Shown in pieces: positions 1 to 8,052 of a stretch of 64,000 nt of DNA (positions are counted from its first letter, which is position 1; the number at the start of each line of letters is the position of its first letter). The DNA is from Streptomyces sp. CB02056. GTDB lineage: Bacteria; Actinomycetota; Actinomycetes; Streptomycetales; Streptomycetaceae. The DNA lies in the NCBI RefSeq assembly GCF_001905545.1, contig NZ_LIPD01000015.1, positions 1 to 64,000 of the forward strand, written 5' to 3'. The notes under the pieces were generated by a model. It did not search any database, was not told where the DNA came from, and saw only the letters and a list, made by a program, of their open reading frames with translations. A program made the position numbers and the translations under genes.

Positions 1-90
1 AAGCCGCCGCCCCACCCGCATCCACACACTCTGCACCCAACACGGCATCGCAACAACGGCCTGAGCCTGACCTAGATCGAATACTTCGCC

Positions 91-118
91 AGCAGAGTCG
101 CGGGGCCGACTTCCTGTG
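91..118 (+). repeat. Solitary degenerate copy of the GAAGTCGG/CCGACTTC palindromic element
   Basis: The right arm CCGACTTCC followed by TGTGC (106-119) is intact and matches the copies at 22.1-23.2 kb and 44.5 kb. The left arm is reduced to GAGTCG (95-100), so only a 6-bp core still pairs across the CGGGGC loop. It lies before the first complete gene. The rest of 1-199 shows no supported coding sequence and may be the 3' flank of a gene outside the window. Confidence 0.6.
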
Positions 119-199
119 CACCTGTCACCGGCATCTCGGTTGGGGATCAACTCGTCCGGGCTGGCGCTGACTTGACGTTGCCGCGCCTACCATCGAGCC

Positions 200-961
200 G
201 TGCTGAAGCGATGGGGGAGCCAGGTGCGCCGGCATCCGGTGCTGGGGGCGGTCGGGGTCGCGGTCGTCTGGCAGGCGGTGATCGTGGTGGTGGCGAAGGT
301 GCTGCCGCCGTTGGAGCCCGGGTGGTTCCCGCAGTTGGGGCCGACCGTGGTCAATCTGGCGGGCGCGGCGGTGGTGTTGGTGCTGCTCCGGGCCTGGGGG
401 CTGCTGGCGACCGGCGGGGTGACGGGCCTCGGGGTGATGGCGCGCTGGCCGGTGCTGCTGCCACTGGTCGTGGTGGCGGGGCTGGCGGCGCTGCCCGGGA
501 TCGAGGGCGGCACGGCGACCCTGGTGGGCGGGGTGGTGTTGATGCTCGCCATCGGGGTCAGCGAGGAACTGAGCAGCCGGGCACTGGTGTTGGAGGTCGC
601 GCGGCCGCTCGGCCCGGTGCGCGCGGTGGTGCTGACGGCGGTGCTGTTCGGGGTCGGGCACCTCGGCAACTGGCTGTTCTTCGGCGCGCCCCTGGGCAAC
701 ACGCTGTGGCAGGTCCTGGAGGCCGGCGCCTTCGGCTTCTGCCTGTGCGGGGCGCGCCTGTACATCGGGAGCGTCTGGCCGCTGGTACTGGTGCACGCGC
801 TGTCCGACTACCTGGAGATCTACTCGCCCGGGAAGACGGCCGACTGGCTGCAGGCACTGGGCCTGGCCGTCGACCTGGGGCTCGGGCTGGCCCTGCTGCT
901 CCGGGCCCGTACAGTTCCCGGTCCCGTTCCCGCTCCTCCTCCACCCCCGCGTCCTCGCTAG
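200..961 (+). CDS. CPBP (Abi) family intramembrane metalloprotease
   Basis: Polytopic membrane protein of 253 aa. Hydrophobic segments lie near residues 14-35, 48-70, 83-100, 105-120, 140-160 and 190-205. The CPBP motif set is present: EE at 122-123 with Arg127 (EELSSR), F-x3-H at 150-154 (FGVGH) and a further His at 199 (LVHALSDY). These residues form the membrane-embedded active site of the Rce1/CPBP family, whose bacterial members act in processing or immunity of small peptides and in membrane stress. The start is GTG at 200 without a strong ribosome site. The Pro-rich C-tail is probably cytoplasmic. It is convergent with the small precursor-like gene at 1099-1440, so a processing or immunity link is possible but is inference. 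Confidence 0.85.
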   Translation: MLKRWGSQVRRHPVLGAVGVAVVWQAVIVVVAKVLPPLEPGWFPQLGPTVVNLAGAAVVLVLLRAWGLLATGGVTGLGVMARWPVLLPLVVVAGLAALPGIEGGTATLVGGVVLMLAIGVSEELSSRALVLEVARPLGPVRAVVLTAVLFGVGHLGNWLFFGAPLGNTLWQVLEAGAFGFCLCGARLYIGSVWPLVLVHALSDYLEIYSPGKTADWLQALGLAVDLGLGLALLLRARTVPGPVPAPPPPPRPR

Positions 962-1042
962 TCGGTAGACGTCGCACCGTCCGGTCGGCAAAAGGAGGAC
1001 AGCAAGGGAGCGCGACGAGTCGCGCGAGTTCCGCGATCGGTC

Positions 1043-1072
1043 TTGTTCACGGGAGATCGACTCCGTGAACAA
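1043..1072. terminator. Perfect inverted repeat between convergent genes
   Basis: TTGTTCACGG (1043-1052) pairs perfectly with CCGTGAACAA (1063-1072) across a 10-nt loop. It sits between the stop of the CPBP gene and the stop of the opposing small gene, as expected for a bidirectional terminator. The stem is AT-richer than most terminators here, so an operator is a less likely alternative. Confidence 0.6.
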
Positions 1073-1098
1073 AGCCAAGGGTCGGAACCTATCTCCTA

Positions 1099-1440
1099 TT
1101 AAGCGCTGTGGGGGTGGCAGATCGATTGACTGCCTGACGTGTAGCAGCACTTCGTGCCACCTTCGGCTGCCGCGGTCTGCTCGATCCATTCCTTGCCGTT
1201 CCAGGCGCGTCGTGCGTCCGCCAGGACGAGGGTCATCGCACCGTCCGGGGCGATGCCCTGTTCCGGGCCGATGCCAAGCTGCTGCAGGTACCCGAGCGTG
1301 TCCGCCACCAGGGCGCCGACATCCTCGGCCGGGACGTCGAAGTGGAAGAGCGGAGGGTCCTGCTCTCTGCCGAGCACCCCGGGGCCGGCCAGCTGCGCAA
1401 CGTTCGCCTGTGCAACGTTCGCCGACTTCTTCGATGTCAT
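1099..1440 (-). CDS. Putative ribosomally synthesised peptide precursor (double-Gly leader, Cys-rich core)
   Basis: A 113-aa protein starting at ATG 1440, chosen because GGAGAGGAG lies just upstream. Residues 1-95 look like a leader: a polar N terminus, an acidic/aromatic patch (LFHFDVPAED, 31-40) and a helical stretch to about residue 88. This ends in EGG at 93-95, a classic double-glycine cleavage context. The last 18 residues (96-113) hold three Cys (98, 99, 108) and six Ser/Thr, a composition typical of lanthipeptide-like or otherwise cyclised cores. No lanthionine synthetase, YcaO or C39 transporter is visible. The neighbours are a CPBP protease (convergent) and a SAM methyltransferase (divergent). 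I do not recognise the family; it could instead be a small Cys-tailed protein of another kind. Confidence 0.6.
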   Translation of the reverse strand: MTSKKSANVAQANVAQLAGPGVLGREQDPPLFHFDVPAEDVGALVADTLGYLQQLGIGPEQGIAPDGAMTLVLADARRAWNGKEWIEQTAAAEGGTKCCYTSGSQSICHPHSA

Positions 1441-1528
1441 CTCGGCTCTCCTCTCCCGCTGGGCGCGCACGGAGAGTATTCGCTATCTGATCATCATCCG
1501 AGCGAAAGGCCATGTGGTCCAGTGCATA

Positions 1529-1559
1529 TGAATAGCTTTATCGGATCCAATTACCACAA
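1529..1559 (-). promoter_or_regulatory. Possible promoter of the precursor-like gene
   Basis: On the minus strand TTGTGG (1559-1554) and TATTCA (1534-1529) resemble -35 and -10 boxes separated by 19 bp, in a locally AT-rich patch about 90 bp upstream of ATG 1440. The spacing is longer than ideal. Apart from this, 1441-1847 shows no supported gene. Confidence 0.3.
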
Positions 1560-1847
1560 TAGGTTCGTCTCAGGAAGGCGGCAAGCCGTGCCGTAGCGGA
1601 ATGGGGATCGGTCATGTGGGCAGGGAAAATCTCTAGAGACCTTCGATATGCGGTGTACGGGCACGTTCACCGAGATACTGGCCGCACGACCGGTCGGCAC
1701 GGGCGGGAGACGCCGACGGACTTCGGCGCACTCCTGAATCACTCTTCCGGGCGTCGCAGCGTGCGCGGGGCCGCCCGGCCACAGGTGCCCCGGCCCGCGA
1801 GCGATTCGTTCAAGACGCGGCCCCAACCGCCCGACCACACTGGCCGG

Positions 1848-2504
1848 ATGACACCGACCGACGCCTTCACCCCCGCCGCCGGGCGCCTCGCCCTCGGGCT
1901 CTACGACCCGATCGTCTCGCTCACCCGCGAACGCCTGTGGCGCAGCCTGCTCGCCATGCACGCCGCCCCGCGCCCCGGTGACGTCATCGTCGACGTCGGC
2001 TGCGGCACCGGGTCCTTCGCCGTCCTGCTGGGCCGCGCCGAACCGCAGGCCACCGTCGTCGGCGTCGACCCCGACCCCGCCGTGCTGCGCCTGGCCCGCC
2101 GCAAGGCCGCCGCGGCCGGGATCGAACCCGACTTCCGCACCGGCATGGGCGACGCGGTGGACGAGGTCGTCGGCGCCGGGACCGCCGACACCGTCGTCTC
2201 CAGCCTCGTCCTGCACCAGTGCCCCGTCCCGATGAAGCAGGCCGTCCTCGCCGCCATGCACCGCACGCTGCGCCCCGGCGGGAAGCTGGTGATCGCCGAC
2301 TACGGGCGGCAGCGCACGGCGGCCATGCGGCTGGCCTTCCGGATCGTCCAGTTCGCCGACGGCAAGGAGGACACCCAGCCGAACGCCGACGGCATCCTGC
2401 CCCGGCTGATCGCGGAGGCCGGCTTCGAGGGGGTGCGCGAGGTGGACACCGTCGCGACGGTGACCGGCTCGATGTCCTTCTACACCGCGCGCCGCCCGGC
2501 CTGA
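1848..2504 (+). CDS. Class I SAM-dependent methyltransferase
   Basis: A 218-aa soluble methyltransferase. The SAM-binding motif I is DVGCGTGS (49-56), followed by the acidic motif II region VVGVDPDP that contacts the adenosine ribose. A post-motif LRPGGKLVIADY stretch is typical of Methyltransf_11/25 enzymes. The ATG at 1848 was chosen because the family domain begins right after it; upstream in-frame codons have no family-like content. The substrate cannot be told. Its 3' end overlaps the convergent AraC gene by 25 bp. It diverges from the precursor-like gene, so a tailoring role is conceivable but unsupported. Confidence 0.85.
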   Translation: MTPTDAFTPAAGRLALGLYDPIVSLTRERLWRSLLAMHAAPRPGDVIVDVGCGTGSFAVLLGRAEPQATVVGVDPDPAVLRLARRKAAAAGIEPDFRTGMGDAVDEVVGAGTADTVVSSLVLHQCPVPMKQAVLAAMHRTLRPGGKLVIADYGRQRTAAMRLAFRIVQFADGKEDTQPNADGILPRLIAEAGFEGVREVDTVATVTGSMSFYTARRPA

Positions 2505-3397
2505 ACCGCCGTTCCGCGCAGGGCGGGCAGCACCTGCGAGGGCGTCAGCCCCGTCAACTCCCGCATCCACCGGGTGAGATGGGCCTGGTCGGCGAACCCG
2601 CCCGCGAGCGCCGCCTGTGCCAGGGAGCACCCCTCGCCGAGGGCCAGTGCCGCCCGGGACAGCCGCTGCCAGCTGCGCCAGCGTGCCAGCGGCACCCCCA
2701 ACTGTCGCCGTGCCAGGGCCCGCAGGCGTTGCGGGGACAGTCCGACGCGCGCGGCCAGGCCCTCCAGCGGCTCCCGGCCGTCGGCGGCCAGCGCCGCCAT
2801 CGCCGCGCGCAGCCGCGGGTCCAGCCCGGTGGCGGGCAGCCCGCCGTGCGGCCGGACGTCCCGCTCGGTCAGGCCCTGCCACTGCGGGGCGACGGCGACC
2901 CCCGGCCCGCAGCCCGCGCGCAGCCGGTCGGCGAAGGCGCAGTGCGGGTCGACGTAGAAGGTCAGCACCTCCCGGGTCGGGGCCATCCGGTGGCGCACCA
3001 TCGGCGCCACCACGAGCGCGGGCCCGCGGTGGCGCCGCCCGGTGTCGTCGTCGATGGCCACCGTGCGGGCGGCGGCCGCGACGGCGACCTGGAAGGTGGC
3101 GTGCCGGTGGAAGGCGCTGTCCGCCAACGGCCCCTGGTAGAGGGCGTATCCGGGGCCGACGGCGAATCGCGGGGCCCCGGCCCCGGCGGCCCCGGCCGCC
3201 GGCCCGCCTCCCGCGCCGGGCCAGGCCGGGTCGGCGCGGGCCGGGTCGGGCCGGCCGAACGGCACCCCGCGGCCGTCCGGGTCCGGCCCGTCGACCGGGC
3301 ACTCCTCGCCGCACACCTGTCCGTCCACGGTCCAACGGTAGGCGCAGCCGTCCGCCCTCGGGCCCGGACCGCCGCCCGGCCCGGCCCGTACGGCCAC
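2480..3397 (-). CDS. AraC family transcriptional regulator
   Basis: A 305-aa protein. The last ~90 residues contain the two helix-turn-helix units of the AraC/XylS DNA-binding domain (LEGLAARVGLSPQRLRALA and ALAGGFADQAHLTRWMREL), ending in GLTPSQ as in the family. Residues 75-200 form a cupin-like sensing region (AFHRHATFQV, DDDTGRRH). The first ~70 residues are Gly/Pro-rich and of uncertain reality; the start used is GTG 3397, but a later one is possible. It converges on the methyltransferase with a short overlap. The target is unknown. Confidence 0.85.
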   Translation of the reverse strand: MAVRAGPGGGPGPRADGCAYRWTVDGQVCGEECPVDGPDPDGRGVPFGRPDPARADPAWPGAGGGPAAGAAGAGAPRFAVGPGYALYQGPLADSAFHRHATFQVAVAAAARTVAIDDDTGRRHRGPALVVAPMVRHRMAPTREVLTFYVDPHCAFADRLRAGCGPGVAVAPQWQGLTERDVRPHGGLPATGLDPRLRAAMAALAADGREPLEGLAARVGLSPQRLRALARRQLGVPLARWRSWQRLSRAALALGEGCSLAQAALAGGFADQAHLTRWMRELTGLTPSQVLPALRGTAVQAGRRAV

Positions 3398-3404
3398 GGG
3401 GACG

Positions 3405-4019
3405 TCAGGAAGCGAGGTGCTCCAGGGTGAACACGGCCACCCGGTCGGAGTACTGGGCGATGGCCGAGCCGGCGCTGCCGGACGGGTCGCCGAGGGCCGC
3501 GTAGAAGCCGCTGTGCCCGAGTTTGAGGATCACCTTGCTGGTGTTGCCGGGGTCGGGGTACAGGAAGTGGAAGATCTGGTTGCCGTAGATCCAGCCCTGG
3601 CAGTCGAAGAGGTTGAGATTGGCGCCCTCGCCGCCGGTGGCGCCGTCGTTCGGGTTCTGCTTCCACACGCCGAGGCAGTCGCCCTCGTTCTGCCGGCTGC
3701 GGAAGATGAACGACTGGTTGTCGGAGTTGTAGTGGCAGAGCTTCCACTGCTGGTTGTAGGCGCCGGTGTCGGGGTTCTGGATGGCCTGTCCCCAGGCGCT
3801 GTACTGGTTGCGCTCGACGAGCTGGTTGAAGGGCGTCCTGATCCGGTAGTAGCCGTCGTCGCAGACGTAGCCGTGCCACTCGCTGGAGGCCAGGCCCTGG
3901 GTGGCGGCCGAGGCGGGGGCGGCGAGCAGGGTCAGGCCGGACAGCGAGGCGAGGGCGGTGGCGCCGAGGGCGCGCAGCGCGGCGCCCCGGCGGGTGGTGG
4001 TGCGGTGCGGGTTCGTCAC
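3405..4019 (-). CDS. Secreted protein with a carbohydrate-binding-like (ricin-type) fold
   Basis: A 204-aa exported protein. The signal peptide has a twin-Arg-like TTTRRGAAL start, a hydrophobic core and an APASA-A cleavage site near residue 38. The mature part has repeated aromatic/Cys segments (WHGYVCDDGYY, WKLCHYNSD, DCLGVWKQ, LFDCQGW) reminiscent of QxW/ricin B-type repeats, with four paired-looking Cys. GTG 4019 is preceded by GGAGATCCC. It lies 34 bp downstream of another secreted-protein gene (4054-4698), so the two probably form an operon. Extracellular glycan binding is inferred, not shown. Confidence 0.7.
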   Translation of the reverse strand: MTNPHRTTTRRGAALRALGATALASLSGLTLLAAPASAATQGLASSEWHGYVCDDGYYRIRTPFNQLVERNQYSAWGQAIQNPDTGAYNQQWKLCHYNSDNQSFIFRSRQNEGDCLGVWKQNPNDGATGGEGANLNLFDCQGWIYGNQIFHFLYPDPGNTSKVILKLGHSGFYAALGDPSGSAGSAIAQYSDRVAVFTLEHLAS

Positions 4020-4053
4020 GGGATCTCCAAGGGCTGTCGGGTCGGCGGGACGG

Positions 4054-4698
4054 TCAGCAGCTGCTGATGAGGAGTTGGGCGGCGCGGCGTACGGTGCCGG
4101 CGGCCTCGGCGGGCGCGCAGCGGACCGAGCCGATCTCCGGGGACTCGTAGGTGGTGAAGGTCCCGGGGGACGGCGAGGTGGTGACCCAGATGCCGGTGTT
4201 GGGGCCGCCGGTCTGGGCGCAGATGCGGTTGACGTACTGGCCGGTGACGACCCGGGTGCCGCGGTAGAGGCCGTAGCGGCCGGGATCGACGAGGTCCCAG
4301 GTGTCGCTGACGGTGGTGCTGGTGGTGCTGGAGGTGGTCTTCTGTACCGAGAAGCCGACCTTCACCTCGACCTTGAGGAACAGCGCGCTCGCGGTGGCGG
4401 TGATCTCGGTCTTGTTGTCGACGGTGGTGGTCGCCGAGTTGACCCGGGTCAGGATGTCGCTGTGGTGCCCGGTGCTCCCCGGGGCGACGTTGTAGATCAG
4501 GAAGTCGGTGACGAGCGGGGTGACCTGTACGTTGACGGGCTCGGCCGTGGTGCGGTCCACGGCCGGGTTGCAGAGGGTCGGGAGGGTGTCGGCGTGGGCG
4601 GCCGGCGCCGCGCCGAGGCTCAGCAGCCCGACGGCGAGGGCGGTGGTGGCGGAGGCGGCGAGGGTGCGGCGCCGGCGGGTCCTGCGGGCGATGGTCAT
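4054..4698 (-). CDS. Secreted beta-rich protein of unknown function
   Basis: A 214-aa protein starting at ATG 4698 with CAGGAG upstream. Its export signal is Arg-rich (RRTRRRRTLAAS) with an AHA-D cleavage site near residue 36. The mature chain has two Cys at its ends and a long alternating Thr/Ser/Val region (residues ~85-140, including KTTSSTTSTTVSD), followed by DPGRYGLYRGTRVVTG. Such amphipathic Ser/Thr-rich strands occur in aerolysin/ETX-type pore-forming proteins, but I see no diagnostic motif and only mention this as a possibility. It is the first gene of the pair with 3405-4019. Confidence 0.65.
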   Translation of the reverse strand: MTIARRTRRRRTLAASATTALAVGLLSLGAAPAAHADTLPTLCNPAVDRTTAEPVNVQVTPLVTDFLIYNVAPGSTGHHSDILTRVNSATTTVDNKTEITATASALFLKVEVKVGFSVQKTTSSTTSTTVSDTWDLVDPGRYGLYRGTRVVTGQYVNRICAQTGGPNTGIWVTTSPSPGTFTTYESPEIGSVRCAPAEAAGTVRRAAQLLISSC

Positions 4699-4861
4699 CC
4701 GTGCTCCTGGAGCGGTCGTGGAAGGTGAGGGGGGAGGGTGTGCACGCGGCGAAGCCCGGGCGCGCACCCCGTGGAGAGACGGTGGAGAGTCTCGCGGGCG
4801 CGCGCCGGTCGCCAGTAGTGGCTGATGCCATGAACCGGCCGGGCGGTGTCACGGTCGGTTT

Positions 4862-4875
4862 ATGACAACTGTCAT
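4862..4875. promoter_or_regulatory. Inverted repeat ATGACA-AC-TGTCAT upstream of the two-component operon
   Basis: ATGACA (4862-4867) and TGTCAT (4870-4875) are perfect inverted repeats with a 2-bp centre, 60 bp before the histidine kinase start and near the 5' end of the divergent secreted-protein pair. The size and symmetry suit a NarL-type response regulator, so autoregulation by the 6192-6794 product is a reasonable guess. Confidence 0.45.
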
Positions 4876-4935
4876 GATCTATTGGCTGGTTCGGCTACAG
4901 ACAGGGCCCGGCGACGGCCTCTACGCTGGCCGGAC

Positions 4936-6195
4936 ATGAGCACCTCATTCGCGGTGGCCGGTGTGGTCGATCCGGGTCGGCTGGGCCTCCTCACCCGCCG
5001 GACGTTGCTCGCCCTGGGGCCCCTGTGGCTGCTGCTGGCCGCGAACGACGTCGTCTTCAACCTGGACCCGGTGCGTACGGCGCTGACGGCCCCGGTGATC
5101 GTCGCCGTCCTGGTCCAGCACACCCGGCTCGTCCGCCGGGCGGTGCCGCCTCGCGCCGTGGGTCGGGAGCCCGGTGCCGGCCCGCCGGAGGGACAGGGGT
5201 ACGGCCCCCGCAGTCCCTCCGCGGCCGAGTGGCGGTGGAGCCTCGCGCTGCTGGCGGTGGCGGTCGCCACCTGGGGCGAGATGGCGGACCGTCCGTACAC
5301 CGCGCTCGACTGGGCGATGGTGCCCGGGGCCATGACGGCGGCCCTGGCCCTGTCCCTGCCGGCCCGGGCGCGGCGCCGGCTGCTGACGGCGGTCGCACTG
5401 GTCTGCGCGGTGCTGGGCGAGACCGTGGCGCAGTGGCGCCACGAGACCCCCGGCCTCCTGCCCGGGGTGCCGGCGGCGACCGGCGCCGGGATGCTGCTGT
5501 TCGTCGCCGCGGTGGAGCTGGTCCTGCTCCGGCTGTGGCGGGCGGTGCTGGAGGCCGAGCAGGTCCGCGAAGCCACGGCCGGTCTGGCCGTGGCGGAGGA
5601 GCGGATGCGCTTCGCCGCGGACCTGCACGACCTCCAGGGCCACCGGCTCCAGGCCATCACGCTCAAGGGGGAGTTGGCCGAGCGGCTGGTCGGCCGCAGC
5701 GACCACGAGGCGCGCGCCCAGCTCCGGGAGATCACCGAACTGGCGCGCGCCGCCCTGGAGGAGTCCCGGGCCGTGGTCCACGGCTACCGGAGCGCCAGCC
5801 TGGGCACCGAACTGGCCAACGCCGTGGGGCTCCTGGAGGCCGCCGGGATCCGCACCGCCGTCGACGGCGACGCCGAACGCGTCCCGCACCAGCTCCAGCC
5901 GGCCTTCGCCGCCCTGGTCCGCGAGGGCGTCACCAACATCCTGCGCCACAGCCGCGCCCGGCACTGCCGGATCACCGTCACCGCGGACGCGGGCCGGGTC
6001 CGCGTCCTGCTGTGCAACGACGGCGCCCCGGCGCACCCCGCCACCGACCGCGGCGGCAGCGGCAGTGGTAACGGCAGCGGCCTGGCCGGGCTGCGGGAAC
6101 GCTTCCACGCCATCGGCGGGCACGTCGGCACCACCACCCACCCCGACGGCCGCTTCGAACTGGCCGGCCACACCGACCGGGAGGCCCCCGCGTGA
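4936..6195 (+). CDS. DesK/NarL-type sensor histidine kinase
   Basis: A 419-aa membrane kinase. Several hydrophobic segments fill residues ~20-210 (for example LLALGPLWLLLAANDVVF and SLALLAVAVATW). These are followed by a HisKA_3 dimerisation domain with phospho-acceptor His231 in ADLHDLQGH, and a HATPase_c domain with the N-box (LVREGVTNILRHS) and a Gly-rich GNGSGLAGLRER. The ATG at 4936 was chosen as the start of the membrane domain. Its stop overlaps the regulator start at GTGA (6192-6195), so the two are translationally coupled. The signal sensed is unknown. Confidence 0.92.
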   Translation: MSTSFAVAGVVDPGRLGLLTRRTLLALGPLWLLLAANDVVFNLDPVRTALTAPVIVAVLVQHTRLVRRAVPPRAVGREPGAGPPEGQGYGPRSPSAAEWRWSLALLAVAVATWGEMADRPYTALDWAMVPGAMTAALALSLPARARRRLLTAVALVCAVLGETVAQWRHETPGLLPGVPAATGAGMLLFVAAVELVLLRLWRAVLEAEQVREATAGLAVAEERMRFAADLHDLQGHRLQAITLKGELAERLVGRSDHEARAQLREITELARAALEESRAVVHGYRSASLGTELANAVGLLEAAGIRTAVDGDAERVPHQLQPAFAALVREGVTNILRHSRARHCRITVTADAGRVRVLLCNDGAPAHPATDRGGSGSGNGSGLAGLRERFHAIGGHVGTTTHPDGRFELAGHTDREAPA

Positions 6196-6794
6196 TCCGC
6201 ATCCTGCTCGCCGAGGACGAGGACCTCACCCGCGGCGCCCTCGCGGCGCTCCTCGACCTCGAACCCGACCTGACCGTCACCGCCCAGGCCTGCGACGGCC
6301 CCGCGGCCGTCCGGGCCGCCGCCGACCACCCGGTCGACATCGCCCTGCTGGACCTGGAGATGCCCCACCTGGACGGCGTCGGCGCCGCCCAGGCCATCCG
6401 CCGCCGCCACCCCGTCCCCGTCGTCCTCGTCACCCGCCACGCCCGGCCCGGCGTACTGCGCCGGGCACTGGCGGCGGGCATCCAGGGCTTCGTGCCCAAG
6501 ACCACCCCCGCCACCCGACTGGCCGACATCCTGCGCGACGTCCACGGCGGCGGCCGCTACATCGACCACCGGCTCGCCACCCACGCCCTCACCGAGACGC
6601 CCTGCCCGCTGACCCCGCGCGAACTGGACGTGCTGCGCGCCGTCCACCGGGGCCAGCCGATCAGCGCGCTGGCCGAGCAGCACCACCTCGCCCCCGGCAC
6701 CGTCCGCAACTACCTCTCGGGGGCCATCACCAAGCTCGCCGTGCGCACCCGCCACGAGGCGGCGCGGCGGGCCTGGGAGGAAGGGTGGATCTGA
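6192..6794 (+). CDS. NarL/LuxR-type response regulator
   Basis: A 200-aa regulator. The receiver domain (1-120) has the acidic pocket ED at 9-10, phospho-acceptor Asp54 (LLDLEMP), and the conserved Thr and Lys (VTRH, VPKT). The C-terminal LuxR-type HTH (137-195) begins LTPRELDVLRAV and contains APGTVRNYLSGAITKL. The GTG start overlaps the kinase stop by 4 bp. The DesR-like pairing often controls ABC exporters or membrane stress genes; here the nearest downstream genes are the four membrane-anchored paralogues after a ~300-bp gap. Confidence 0.93.
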   Translation: MIRILLAEDEDLTRGALAALLDLEPDLTVTAQACDGPAAVRAAADHPVDIALLDLEMPHLDGVGAAQAIRRRHPVPVVLVTRHARPGVLRRALAAGIQGFVPKTTPATRLADILRDVHGGGRYIDHRLATHALTETPCPLTPRELDVLRAVHRGQPISALAEQHHLAPGTVRNYLSGAITKLAVRTRHEAARRAWEEGWI

Positions 6795-6851
6795 CGGCAC
6801 CGGTCCGGCGCCCGGCACCGGCGGGGCGGGAGCAGGCCGTGTTCGAATCGA

Positions 6852-6863
6852 TGTGTCGACACA
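6852..6863. promoter_or_regulatory. Perfect 12-bp palindrome in the leader of the paralogue operon
   Basis: TGTGTCGACACA at 6852-6863 is a perfect palindrome in the 294-bp gap between the response regulator and the paralogue operon, in AT-richer sequence. It may be an operator. No gene is seen in this gap. Confidence 0.35.
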
Positions 6864-7088
6864 GTGTCATCACCGCAGGACAGCGCCCATTGCGGTTCGA
6901 TCACGGTGTGTCCGATTCGTCGAACATTGGGGGAAAGTGTGGCGGTTGATTGTTTTGGCAGTGGTGTCGGCGGCCTTTCATAATTCCTGCCGACACGCGT
7001 GACGGAATGCCCGGAGAACCCGCTGGGGGAGTGGTTCCCGTGAGGAGCCCGCGCGTGGGATTCCGCATTCTTCACTGGGGGGATTTCC

Positions 7089-7997
7089 TTGCCTGAGCCC
7101 GAGAACGAGGGCGCCGCCGCCGGACCTCCGGCACCGGCCGAGCCAGCCGCCGCGCCGGGGGCCGCCGCTCCCGAGGTCGCCGCGCCCGCCGCTGCCGCAC
7201 CCGACGCCCAGGCCGACGCCGCCGTACCGCCCGTACCGGAGCAGGCCCCGCGCCGGCTGCCGCGCGCCGTCGGCGTCGCGCTGGCCACCGCCGGACTGCT
7301 CGCCGTCACCGCGGCCAGCGCCGCCGTGACCGTCGCCGTCGGCAAGCCCGACACCCGCCCGGCCGCCGCGGCCGCCCCGGCCCCGTCGAAGGCGAGCGCG
7401 AGTGCCGCCCCGAGTGCGACGCCCTCGGCCGCGCCCGTCCCGGTGCCCACCGCCGTCCCGGCCGAGCCCGCCCCCGTCAGCACCGTCAAGGGCACCGTCA
7501 GCGGCGGCAAGCACGAGGGCGACCTGCGCTACTTCCTGCTCCCCATCCCGGCCGGCGGCGAGTCCTACGGGCCCGTGGACGGGATGGCCATGAGCGACGA
7601 CGACGTCGCCGACCTCTTCGGCAAGCAGGACGGCATCATGGACATCCTCAAGTCCTACGGCTACAAGGGCGGCGCGAACCGGATGTACCGGACCGCCGAC
7701 GGCAAGGCCGAAGTCACCGTCACCCTGCTGAAGTTCGGCTCCACCGCGATGGCGTCCGACTTCGCCAAGAACTACAAGATCAAGTCGCTGGACCCGTTCG
7801 ACATCGACGGCGACTCCGGCGGCCGCGGCTACCTGAAGGCCCCCAAGCAGCAGGCCTTCACCGGCTCGATGAGCGGCATCTCCAGCCAGGGCGACGTCCA
7901 GTACACGATCGACGTCGACGTGAAGGGGACGCCCGACAAGGCGCTGCTGAACGAGCTGATGAAGCGCCAGCGCGAGTGGCTCACCACCGGCGGCTGA
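7089..7997 (+). CDS. Membrane-anchored protein, paralogue 1 of 4
   Basis: A 302-aa protein starting at TTG 7089. Layout: a Pro/Ala-rich cytoplasmic segment (1-50), one transmembrane helix (about 58-80, GVALATAGLLAVTAAS), a Pro/Ala linker (85-135) and an extracellular domain (140-302). The ectodomain opens with DLRYFLLPIPAGGESYGP and has the conserved VTVTLLKFGS segment, both recognisable in its three downstream relatives. No enzyme motif is seen. It is the first gene of a four-gene run (7089-10735) ordered paralogue by paralogue, pointing to tandem duplication of one ancestral surface protein. I do not recognise the family. Confidence 0.8.
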   Translation: MPEPENEGAAAGPPAPAEPAAAPGAAAPEVAAPAAAAPDAQADAAVPPVPEQAPRRLPRAVGVALATAGLLAVTAASAAVTVAVGKPDTRPAAAAAPAPSKASASAAPSATPSAAPVPVPTAVPAEPAPVSTVKGTVSGGKHEGDLRYFLLPIPAGGESYGPVDGMAMSDDDVADLFGKQDGIMDILKSYGYKGGANRMYRTADGKAEVTVTLLKFGSTAMASDFAKNYKIKSLDPFDIDGDSGGRGYLKAPKQQAFTGSMSGISSQGDVQYTIDVDVKGTPDKALLNELMKRQREWLTTGG

Positions 7998-8052
7998 GCC
8001 CGGCTCCGCCCTTTCCCCGTCCTCTTCTTCCTCCTCCTCTGGAGCCACTTCC

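Noticed and set aside
1551..3335. A 594-aa minus-strand frame opposite the methyltransferase
   Set aside because: No signature and Arg/Gly/Pro-rich; the plus-strand methyltransferase and the AraC frame account for the sequence.
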